51,292 bases of DNA from Comamonadaceae bacterium. Lineage in GTDB: Bacteria; Pseudomonadota; Gammaproteobacteria; Burkholderiales; Burkholderiaceae_C. Position numbers and translations under genes: made by a program. This document shows positions 18,412 to 27,866 of the stretch, one piece after another (position 1 is the stretch's first letter; the number at the start of each line of letters is the position of its first letter). The DNA lies in assembly GCA_947373105.1 (NCBI GenBank), contig CANBWK010000011.1, positions 1-51,292 of the forward strand, in the 5' to 3' direction. The notes beneath the pieces are model-generated. The model was given only the letters and a program-made list of their open reading frames with translations. It searched no databases and was not told the origin of the DNA.

Positions 18412-19407
18412 TTATTCGGCAACAGCGCCAGAGTCTTTTACAGCTTTGCCCCATTTGGGTACATCAGTCACAAGCATCTGACTGTATGCGGCAGGAGAAG
18501 AAGCTACGACATCTAAGCCTAACTTGGCTAGGCGTTCCTTGACGTCGGGCTGTTGCAATGCAAAAGCAATTTCCGTATTGAGTCTGTTTACAATTTGCGT
18601 TGGAATGCCAGCAGATCCCAGAATGGCAATCCAATTTTCTGCTTCAAATGGAATCCCCGACTCGATGAAGGTGGGTACATCAGGCAGCGCAGCTGAGCGT
18701 TTCGTTGCAGCCAGCCCAATAGCTTTGGCTTTTCCAGATTGAATGTGTGCAATGGATGTGTTGACGCTGACGCTTGTCATTTGGACATCGCCGGCGAGTA
18801 AGGCTTGCATGGCTGGTGCCCCCCCTTTGTAGGGAATGTGAACCATGTCAAGTCCACCTGCAGCTGAGCGGAATAACTCCAGCGCTAGGTGCGAGCCATT
18901 GCCCGTCCCGGCCGATGAAAAAGTGAATTTTCCAGGTTGACTTTTAACCAGCGCAACAAACTCCTTGGGAGTTTTGGCTTGCACCGATGGATGAATCAAG
19001 ATGACCGCCGGAAATGTGACCGCCAGCGTGATGGGGGTGAAGTCTTTGAAGACATCGTATGGAAGTTTGGGGCCATATAAAGCCGGAGCAATGGACTGTG
19101 TGCCATTGTCTGCCACCACCAAGGTGTATCCATCTGGTGCTGATTTGGCTGTGAATGCCACCGCAATGGTGCCGCCTGCGCCTACTTTGTTTTCTACGAT
19201 AACTTGCTGCCCAATTCGTTCACTTAATTTTTGGGCAAGTATTCGACCAAATGCATCAGAGTTTCCTCCTGGTGCATGGGGGATGATGAGTTTGATGGGT
19301 TTTGCAGGGAAGTTCTGCGCATGACTTTGTCCCGGAAAAGCGAGCATTGCAATCGATGTGAGAAGTGCAATAGATCCCAAAATAAAGCGAAGGTTACTGG
19401 AAGTCAT
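18412..19407 (-). CDS. TctC/Bug-family periplasmic binding protein
   Basis: From ATG 19405-19407 the product has 331 residues. A signal peptide (SIALLTSIAMLAFPGQSHA) is followed by NFPAKPIKLIIPHAPGGNSDAFGR, and then FTAKSAPDGYTL, YGPKLPYDVFKDFTPI and VHIPYKGGAPAMQALLAGDV, all standard for the Bug/TctC family that binds carboxylates for tripartite tricarboxylate transporters. No TctA/TctB membrane genes are present. It is the first gene of the lyase-LeuCD-amidohydrolase run, 13 bp before the lyase, so it probably captures that pathway's substrate. Confidence 0.92.
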   Translation of the reverse strand: MTSSNLRFILGSIALLTSIAMLAFPGQSHAQNFPAKPIKLIIPHAPGGNSDAFGRILAQKLSERIGQQVIVENKVGAGGTIAVAFTAKSAPDGYTLVVADNGTQSIAPALYGPKLPYDVFKDFTPITLAVTFPAVILIHPSVQAKTPKEFVALVKSQPGKFTFSSAGTGNGSHLALELFRSAAGGLDMVHIPYKGGAPAMQALLAGDVQMTSVSVNTSIAHIQSGKAKAIGLAATKRSAALPDVPTFIESGIPFEAENWIAILGSAGIPTQIVNRLNTEIAFALQQPDVKERLAKLGLDVVASSPAAYSQMLVTDVPKWGKAVKDSGAVAE

Positions 19408-19574
19408 GTGGCCACTTTTTTGTAAATAATTTGTTGATTCAAAACATAGTATAGAAAAAAAAGACTTTGCATAGAGTGCTGCAATGGTTGCCAGCGATTG
19501 GCGTGAGAAGGGGTGATGCTGCAAGTCAAATTACTCGGGTTTACCCGTGTAAAAATGAGTCAATATTTGAAATT

Positions 19575-20021
19575 TCAATCAAAATGAATGTCTAAATACG
19601 CACGCCAATCGCCGTCAAAATCCAGTATCAAATGCTGTGAAATCATTCTCTCCGTGGGGTCTTGAAAGCGCGTCAATTGTTGGTTGACTAGACTGATAAG
19701 TTCGAAATTCGAATGGATAAATGCAGTCGTGGTGGTTTTAAAAAAGAAACGTCCATCAACATCAGTCAATGCAATTTCCTCCTCATTTTTGAGGGCCAGA
19801 AAACAATGCTTTAGAGGCATTAAATTGGAGCAAACTGCACGACCAGATATTAGCAAGGGATCCTGGTTTAAAGGTAGGCGATGAAGGGCATTACTTTTAG
19901 AAAGTGTGACAATTTTCTGTGCTTGGGGTAATGATGTCGCCCAAGACGCGATTGGCACTGAACCCAAGCCCACAGTTGTCATTACAAAAGAACGTCTATT
20001 GAGCAGCATAAATTCGTCCAT
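19575..20021 (-). CDS. Small Tat-exported beta-sandwich protein, intradiol-dioxygenase-like fold
   Basis: About 148 residues from ATG 20019-20021, chosen because GAGGA lies five bases upstream. The N-terminus NRRSFVMTTVGLGSVPIASWA is a twin-arginine type signal. The mature part contains LISGRAVCSNLMPLKHCFLAL followed by LTDVDGRFFFKT, the pattern of the intradiol-dioxygenase/transthyretin-like beta-sandwich in which a decorated strand precedes a TDxDGRF turn. It is shorter than dioxygenases and no Tyr/His iron site is evident, so an exported binding or structural protein is more likely. It stands alone, divergent from the FAH gene. Function unknown. Confidence 0.6.
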   Translation of the reverse strand: MDEFMLLNRRSFVMTTVGLGSVPIASWATSLPQAQKIVTLSKSNALHRLPLNQDPLLISGRAVCSNLMPLKHCFLALKNEEEIALTDVDGRFFFKTTTTAFIHSNFELISLVNQQLTRFQDPTERMISQHLILDFDGDWRAYLDIHFD

Positions 20022-20187
20022 GATCGTCCTCGCATTGAGAGAACTCATATTTGAATAAAAACCAGCGCCAGTCGATTAGGGTAAACCGCAGTCATTCAGA
20101 CCGAATGCGCATTGCTTAGCAACGCAAGCTTATTTATCATTGGCTTGTAGGTCCTTTAACCCATACTCAGAATTCGCAGAGGTGCTC

Positions 20188-21117
20188 ATGAAAATCATGT
20201 TATTCAATGATGACAGAATTGGAATCATTCAAGGCGAGGGCGTTGTAGATGTCACATCCGTTGTGAGCAATATTCCGCATCACGGTATTGGTGACTTGAT
20301 GAATGGCCTCATCGCTGTATTTGACAAAGTCAGGCCTCTCATAGACAAGGCAGTTGCAACCGGTAAATCGGTGCCCATTTCACAGGTCAAAATTCGTCCG
20401 CCACTTCCAAGGCCCATCAACATTGAGTGCATGGCTGTGAATTACATGGAAGATGGGACGCGCAAGGAACCGGCGCTTATCAATGCATTTCACAAGTCAC
20501 CCAGTTGCATCATCGGTCATGGTGACTCCATGGTCTTGCCCGATATTTCATCTTCTATTTTTGAAGGTGAAGCAGAATTGGCATTGATCATTGGAAAAGG
20601 TGGAAGCTTTATCCCCGCATCAAAAGCAATGGATCATATTTTTGGCTATATGAATTTCATAGATGGGTCGGCCAGAGGTGTACAACCCGAAAACAATTCT
20701 TTTTATCAAATGAAATCACGCGCTACTTTTGCGCCTATCGGCCCCTACATTGTCACTGCCGATGAAGTGAAAGACCCCCAAAAATTACAAGTTAAATTGT
20801 GGGTCAATGGTGTTCTTAAACAAAACTTCAATACGGATGACATGGCGCACAAAATTCCGCGTTGTATTGAATGGGTTTCGAGCATACATGCGCTTGAGCC
20901 AGGCGACATCATTGCAACAGGAACCAATCACCGAGGTTTATCTTCTTTCCAAGATGGAGACAAGGTGGACCTGGAGGTTGAGGGAATGGGGCGTTTAACC
21001 ATTGGAGTCAAAGACGAGTTGAAGCGTACTTGGTCTAGAGAAACCCGATCAGAGCGCGAACAACGCGGCTTAACAGGATTGACCCCCCAATTGACAGGTA
21101 AATACACCAAATCTTGA
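20188..21117 (+). CDS. Fumarylacetoacetate hydrolase (FAH) family protein
   Basis: About 309 residues from ATG 20188, which follows GAGG with five bases of spacing; longer frames upstream lack a ribosome site. The FAH-fold metal ligands are visible as E126 and E128 in IFEGEAELALIIGKGG and D159 in YMNFIDGSARG, followed by MKSRATFAPIGPYIVT and EPGDIIATGTNHRG. Members hydrolyse or decarboxylate acylpyruvate-like ring-cleavage products, or act as oxaloacetate or ureidoglycolate-type lyases. The following cupin and CoA ligase genes lie on the same strand at short spacing, suggesting an operon. Confidence 0.9.
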   Translation: MKIMLFNDDRIGIIQGEGVVDVTSVVSNIPHHGIGDLMNGLIAVFDKVRPLIDKAVATGKSVPISQVKIRPPLPRPINIECMAVNYMEDGTRKEPALINAFHKSPSCIIGHGDSMVLPDISSSIFEGEAELALIIGKGGSFIPASKAMDHIFGYMNFIDGSARGVQPENNSFYQMKSRATFAPIGPYIVTADEVKDPQKLQVKLWVNGVLKQNFNTDDMAHKIPRCIEWVSSIHALEPGDIIATGTNHRGLSSFQDGDKVDLEVEGMGRLTIGVKDELKRTWSRETRSEREQRGLTGLTPQLTGKYTKS

Positions 21118-21147
21118 AAATCAAAAATAGAAATTAAGGAGCCCCTA

Positions 21148-21537
21148 ATGAAAAATTCACACCTCATTTCAATCGCTTTATTGGCCATGGCTTCAACAAG
21201 TCTGATTGCCCAGCAAACAGGTTTTTCGAGAGTCCTATTGCAGACACAAGATTTAAGTACCCCTGGCAAAGTAGTCGTTCAAGCGCGGGCAGAATTTGAT
21301 CCTGGCGTCGCAGCGGGTCGACATACGCATCCTGGTGAGGAGTTGGGGTACGTCCTTGAAGGGCAGTTGGAATTACGAATTGATGGACAGCCGCCGAAAA
21401 TGATCAAAGCGGGCGAAACATTTTTTGTTCCTGAAGGTTTAATTCATGATGGAATTAACACTGGAACTTCTAAGGCCAAAGTTTTGGCGACTTATGTTGT
21501 TGAAAAAGGTAAGCCTGTTGCGACACCCGCAAAATAA
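21148..21537 (+). CDS. Exported cupin-domain protein
   Basis: The 129-residue protein begins with a cleavable signal (MKNSHLISIALLAMASTSLIA-QQ). A single cupin barrel follows with the metal-type motif H59-x-H61-x3-E65 and H100 (GRHTHPGEELGYVLEGQLEL ... PEGLIHDG). AGGAG lies just before the ATG. Periplasmic cupins of this type bind a metal and may act on, or sense, small ligands; the reaction cannot be predicted. It lies between a cytoplasmic FAH protein and a CoA ligase, so it might process the substrate before uptake (inference). Confidence 0.85.
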   Translation: MKNSHLISIALLAMASTSLIAQQTGFSRVLLQTQDLSTPGKVVVQARAEFDPGVAAGRHTHPGEELGYVLEGQLELRIDGQPPKMIKAGETFFVPEGLIHDGINTGTSKAKVLATYVVEKGKPVATPAK

Positions 21538-21601
21538 CTTGAAGTGAGATCTGAATCGATTCTCGAACTTTTTTGTCATCACTTTATGCGGAGATAAGGC
21601 C

Positions 21602-23176
21602 ATGTATCCAGGGCAACACGCCATTCAGAACAGTCATAAACCTGCTTTCATCATGGCTTCAAGTGGCGAGACGGTTACTTATGGCGAATTGGAGCAACGC
21701 AGCAACAGACTTGCCCATTTGTTGCGCTCTCAGGGTCTTAAGCGCCTTGATCATTTCTCGGTGTTTATGGAGAACAACAGTCGATTCGTTGAATCCTGCG
21801 TTGCTGGAGAACGCACAGGTCTTTATTACACCTGCATCAATTCATTTCTGACTGCGCAAGAGGTGGCTTACATCGTCAACAACAGTGAATCTCAAGTCAT
21901 GATCACGTCGACTTCTCGACTTGCTGTGGCCAAAGAAGCTTTGCTGATTTGTCCACGCGTCAAGCTCTGTTTGGTTGTGGATGGTGGTTCATCGCTTGCA
22001 TCTTCCGAAAATACGCCCAACTTGATATTTCGAGATTTTGCAGATGCACTGAACGGCTTTCCCGTCACCCCTGTTAGCGATGAGTTTGCAGGAACTGCAA
22101 TGCTCTATTCCTCAGGAACCACGGGTCGCCCCAAGGGCGTTCTGCGGCCCTTAGAAGAGCAACCACCCAGTGTGGTGATGCCCTTGTTTTCTTTTCTCAA
22201 CCAGCTTTGGCGTTGTGAAGAGAGCATGATTTATCTGTCGCCCGCGCCTTTGTACCATTCGGCTCCTTTGGCCAATGTGAGTATGGTGATTCGCAACGGA
22301 GGCACGGCCATTATCATGGAGCATTTCGACGCTAAACATTACCTGTCATTGATAGAGCGCTACCGCGTAACGCATTCTCAACTCGTTCCCACGATGTTCA
22401 GCCGGATGTTGAAGTTGCCAGATGCTGACCGTCTGATGTTTGATTTGTCTTCACTCAAAATCGCAATACATGCAGCAGCACCTTGCCCAGCGAAAGTTAA
22501 GGAGCAAATGATCGAATGGTGGGGTCCTATCGTTCATGAGTATTATGGTGCGACCGAAGGGCTTGGGTTTGCTGCTTGCGACAGCGCAGAGTGGCTTGCA
22601 CACCGCGGTACGGTAGGTCGCGTCCTCTTTGGGGAGTTGCACGTTTTGGACGAGCAGATGCAACCAGTACCCAAAGGGCAGTCGGGGGAAGTGTGGTTCA
22701 AGTCCGGTGCTGCTTTTGAATATTTCAACGACCCAGCACGAACATCCGAATCACGTTCGGCGGACGGCACCATGAGTACAGTGGGCGATATGGGCTATGT
22801 CGACGAAGACGGGTTCCTTTATTTAACCGATCGCTCTACTTTCATGATTATTTCGGGCGGCGTCAATATCTATCCGCAAGAGTGCGAGAACCTGTTGGTT
22901 ACACACCCCAAGGTTGCCGATGCTGCCGTGTTTGGTATACCCAATGAAGACTTCGGTGAAGAAGTGAAAGCGGTCATTGAACCTGTACCAGGCATAGAGC
23001 CCAGCCCCGAATTGGCGTTAGAGCTCATGGCTTTTTGCAACGAAAACTTGGCACACATGAAGTGCCCGCGCTCAATTGACTTTACCGATAAGCTGCCTCG
23101 ATTGCCGACAGGCAAACTCTACAAACGTGTGCTGCGTGACGCGTATTGGGAGGGACGCAAGACACGCATTGTTTGA
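21602..23176 (+). CDS. Acyl-CoA synthetase (AMP-dependent, ANL family)
   Basis: A complete 524-residue ANL ligase. TYGELEQRSNRLAHLL starts the N-domain. The phosphate loop is LYSSGTTGRPKG at residues 169-180, the adenine motif is EYYGATEGLGF, and the hinge and C-domain read YVDEDGFLYLTDRSTFMIISGGVNIYP in outline. The C-terminal LPTGKLYKRVL holds the catalytic lysine. It activates a carboxylic acid as the CoA ester; hydrophobic or aromatic acids are likely by neighbourhood, but specificity is not readable. It is 64 bp downstream of the cupin gene and converges, 14 bp apart, with the FadH-like gene. Confidence 0.92.
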   Translation: MYPGQHAIQNSHKPAFIMASSGETVTYGELEQRSNRLAHLLRSQGLKRLDHFSVFMENNSRFVESCVAGERTGLYYTCINSFLTAQEVAYIVNNSESQVMITSTSRLAVAKEALLICPRVKLCLVVDGGSSLASSENTPNLIFRDFADALNGFPVTPVSDEFAGTAMLYSSGTTGRPKGVLRPLEEQPPSVVMPLFSFLNQLWRCEESMIYLSPAPLYHSAPLANVSMVIRNGGTAIIMEHFDAKHYLSLIERYRVTHSQLVPTMFSRMLKLPDADRLMFDLSSLKIAIHAAAPCPAKVKEQMIEWWGPIVHEYYGATEGLGFAACDSAEWLAHRGTVGRVLFGELHVLDEQMQPVPKGQSGEVWFKSGAAFEYFNDPARTSESRSADGTMSTVGDMGYVDEDGFLYLTDRSTFMIISGGVNIYPQECENLLVTHPKVADAAVFGIPNEDFGEEVKAVIEPVPGIEPSPELALELMAFCNENLAHMKCPRSIDFTDKLPRLPTGKLYKRVLRDAYWEGRKTRIV

Positions 23177-23190
23177 CTTCCTTTAAAACA

Positions 23191-25272
<2,082 letters not shown>

Positions 25273-25360
25273 CTATCGCGTCAGTCTAAACGCAATCTTT
25301 CGAATTTCTTGCGTAAACTCGCTGTTGAGAATGGATTCATATTAATCACGGGAAACGCGG

Positions 25361-26530
25361 ATGAATCGGCAATATGTTGCGCTGCTAGCCAATGGCGACC
25401 AAGTCTATTATTCAGACCGCAAGCAATGGTGGTGGCTGTTGTCTGTGGTCTTTCCTTTGCTCCCGTTAGTTGGCATTGTTGTGCATGCTTGGCTTGGTTA
25501 CGAGATCGCGTTAGGTTTGCCACTCTTGATCAGTTATGTTTTGATGCCCTTGCTCGATTATTTTCTGGGAGAGGATGAAAATAATCCGCCTGAAGTCTTG
25601 GTGCCGCAACTTCAAGAGGAGCACTATTACCGATGGCTCACCTGGGTGACTGTGCCTTTGCATTTTGCGGCACTTATAGGGAGTGCTTGGTGGGCAGGAA
25701 CGCATAGTTTGTCATGGTGGGCTTTTTTATTATTGGCTTTTGTGATTGGCACTGGTTCAGGCCTCGGGATAAATACGGGACACGAACTGGGACATAAACA
25801 TAACCGTTTTGAGCAATGGCTGGCAAAGCTTGTATTGGCCGTTCCTGCCTACGGTCACTTTACGATAGAGCACGGTCAGGGCCATCACCGCTGGGTGGCC
25901 ACACCACATGACCATGCCAGTGCACGCATGGGAGAGAGTATTTATCGTTTTGCGCTGCGCGAGCTGCCTGGAGGAATTCGCCGTGCTTGGCAGTTTGAAA
26001 AGGAACGCTTGATTAAATTGGGTCAACCTACTTGGGGTTGGCATAACGAGATGCTGCAGTCGTATGGCATTGCCATGGTGTTGCAGTTGGGTTTGATTGG
26101 TTCTTTCGGTTGGGTCATGGTGCCATTTCTGGCTATTCACAATATGGTTGCTTGGTGGCAGTTGACTTCAGCCAATTATGTTGAGCACTATGGCTTGCTT
26201 CGTGATCAAATCGAAAATGGCAAGTATGAAGCGCCCAAGCCCCACCACTCCTGGAACGCAAACCATACCGTCTCGAATCTGGCACTGTTTCATCTGCAGC
26301 GCCATTCAGATCACCATGCTTACCCATCCCGGCGCTATCAATCGCTTCGCCATTTTGAAAATGTACCGCGATTGCCCAGTGGCTATTTTGGAATGTTTCC
26401 GTTAGCGTACATCCCCTCGCTTTGGTTCAAAGTCATGGACCCGAGATTGATGGCACTGCCCCACGTTAATGGAGATTTGAAACGAGTCAACATTGCCCCT
26501 CACCGAAGTTCCGAAATGTTGGCGCCCTAA
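25361..26530 (+). CDS. alkB: AlkB-type membrane alkane/fatty-acid hydroxylase
   Basis: This 389-residue integral membrane diiron enzyme has several hydrophobic helices in the first 135 residues and all the AlkB histidine boxes: HELGHKH (141-147), EHGQGHHRWVATPHDHASAR (box from 170), NYVEHYGL (272-279) and LQRHSDHHAYPSRRYQSLR (boxed His 315-319). It inserts oxygen at a terminal methyl group using electrons from rubredoxin. No rubredoxin or rubredoxin reductase gene is visible in the window. It is transcribed alone on plus between fadH-like and the facing Mo-hydroxylase FAD-subunit gene. Confidence 0.95.
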   Translation: MNRQYVALLANGDQVYYSDRKQWWWLLSVVFPLLPLVGIVVHAWLGYEIALGLPLLISYVLMPLLDYFLGEDENNPPEVLVPQLQEEHYYRWLTWVTVPLHFAALIGSAWWAGTHSLSWWAFLLLAFVIGTGSGLGINTGHELGHKHNRFEQWLAKLVLAVPAYGHFTIEHGQGHHRWVATPHDHASARMGESIYRFALRELPGGIRRAWQFEKERLIKLGQPTWGWHNEMLQSYGIAMVLQLGLIGSFGWVMVPFLAIHNMVAWWQLTSANYVEHYGLLRDQIENGKYEAPKPHHSWNANHTVSNLALFHLQRHSDHHAYPSRRYQSLRHFENVPRLPSGYFGMFPLAYIPSLWFKVMDPRLMALPHVNGDLKRVNIAPHRSSEMLAP

Positions 26531-26565
26531 GGTAATCCTTGAGCAAGTGCAAAAAAATCGGATTT

Positions 26566-27360
26566 TTAGGAGGCCAAGCATTGCTCAACAGCCCGAGCAG
26601 CAAGTATCGTGATCAGTGCAGCGCGGTATTGGGCCCCGGCATGTATGTCCGACAACATGTCTGACCAAGGCAATTCGACGCCTTCGATCACATCAGGTGA
26701 AAATTTCTGGCTGAGTAACTTCTCAAGTTGAGTGGCCCTGAATGCATATGTCTTGCACCCTGTGACACCCACCCGAACTTCGGCTTTGTAACGTGCAACA
26801 AAAACACCGACCATCGCCAAGCGAGAGGCAGGGTGTTTGAACTTGATGTATGCCGCTTGAAGAGGGCGTTGAAAGCTGACCGATTGAATCAACTCGCCAG
26901 GCTTCAAGCAGGTTTCATACAAGTTGACGAAAAAATTATCAGCTGAAATTGTCCGCTCATTGGTTTGGACTGTTCCGGCCAATGCCAACAACGCTGACGG
27001 GTAGCAAGCCGCTGGATCGGCATAAGCCAGGGAACCACCTAAGGTGCCCATGTTTCGAACCATGGGATCACCGATACCATGCGCCAGTTTAGCGAGTGCT
27101 GGAATGGCTTGTTGTATTTGAACTGAGAGCGCCACCTCCGCATGCCTTGTCATAGCACCCACAGTGACGGCGTTGTCGCTGACAGAGATGCCCTTGAGTT
27201 CCGATAGTTTTGAAATATCCACCAGAGTGGAGGAAGACGTCATACGCAGCTTCATGGCCTGTATTAAGCTTTGCCCTCCTGCTAGAAATTTGGCGTCGCC
27301 TTCAACAGATTTCAAAGCATCTGGTAGTGTTACGGGTTGTTGGTATTTGAGAGCGTACAT
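26566..27360 (-). CDS. Molybdenum hydroxylase medium (FAD) subunit, CoxM-like
   Basis: The 264-residue protein has the FAD-binding signatures AGGQSLIQ (27-34) and TLGGSLAYADPA (106-117) of xanthine-dehydrogenase/CO-dehydrogenase medium subunits, with the usual C-terminal domain. It accepts electrons from the two [2Fe-2S] clusters of the small subunit and passes them to NAD, a quinone or another acceptor. It is the last gene of the L-S-M set, 27 bp after the small subunit, and closes the long minus-strand operon. Confidence 0.92.
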   Translation of the reverse strand: MYALKYQQPVTLPDALKSVEGDAKFLAGGQSLIQAMKLRMTSSSTLVDISKLSELKGISVSDNAVTVGAMTRHAEVALSVQIQQAIPALAKLAHGIGDPMVRNMGTLGGSLAYADPAACYPSALLALAGTVQTNERTISADNFFVNLYETCLKPGELIQSVSFQRPLQAAYIKFKHPASRLAMVGVFVARYKAEVRVGVTGCKTYAFRATQLEKLLSQKFSPDVIEGVELPWSDMLSDIHAGAQYRAALITILAARAVEQCLAS

Positions 27361-27387
27361 GTTTTGACCTTAATCGCCGTGACGGTG

Positions 27388-27852
27388 TTAAATGCCTGCC
27401 GCAGCCTTGACTGATTTGACGATATTTTCATAGCCTGTGCAGCGGCAAATATTGCCTTCAAGGCCTTCTCGAATTTGCTCGTCAGTGGGCTTGGGGAAAT
27501 GTTTGAGTAATTGAATGGTCGTCATCACCATGCCGGGAGTGCAATAGCCGCATTGCAAGCCATGGCATTCACGAAATGCGTTTTGTACCGGATGTAATTC
27601 ATCCCCTTGAGCCAAGCCTTCAATGGTAGTAACTTCTTGTCCATTGGCTTGGAGAGCCAAGATCGAACATGATTTGACTGCAAGGCCATTCAAGTGAACG
27701 GTGCAGCAGCCGCATTGCGCTGTGTCGCATCCGACATGGGTGCCTGTCAGTTTCAAGTGATCCCTGATCAGTTGCACCAGTAAAGTTCGGGGGTCAATCT
27801 GTGTGACAACAGTGTTGCCATTGACTTTAAGCTGAATGGTTTGGGTAGTCAT
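27388..27852 (-). CDS. Molybdenum hydroxylase small ([2Fe-2S]) subunit, CoxS-like
   Basis: From ATG 27850-27852 the product has 154 residues, typical for the family. The plant-ferredoxin-type cluster is ligated by C42, C47, C50 and C62 ([16 protein letters not shown]). The second, helical-domain cluster uses C101, C104, C136 and C138 ([17 protein letters not shown]). It relays electrons from the Mo centre to the FAD subunit. It begins 14 bases after the large-subunit stop; a longer frame upstream overlaps that gene and lacks family similarity. Confidence 0.94.
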   Translation of the reverse strand: MTTQTIQLKVNGNTVVTQIDPRTLLVQLIRDHLKLTGTHVGCDTAQCGCCTVHLNGLAVKSCSILALQANGQEVTTIEGLAQGDELHPVQNAFRECHGLQCGYCTPGMVMTTIQLLKHFPKPTDEQIREGLEGNICRCTGYENIVKSVKAAAGI

Positions 27853-27866
27853 GTTTGTTTTAACGC

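Noticed and set aside
26540-26572. A/T hairpin after alkB as a terminator
   Set aside because: The apparent palindrome around AAAATCGGATTTT has almost no loop and too little G/C stem to be credible.
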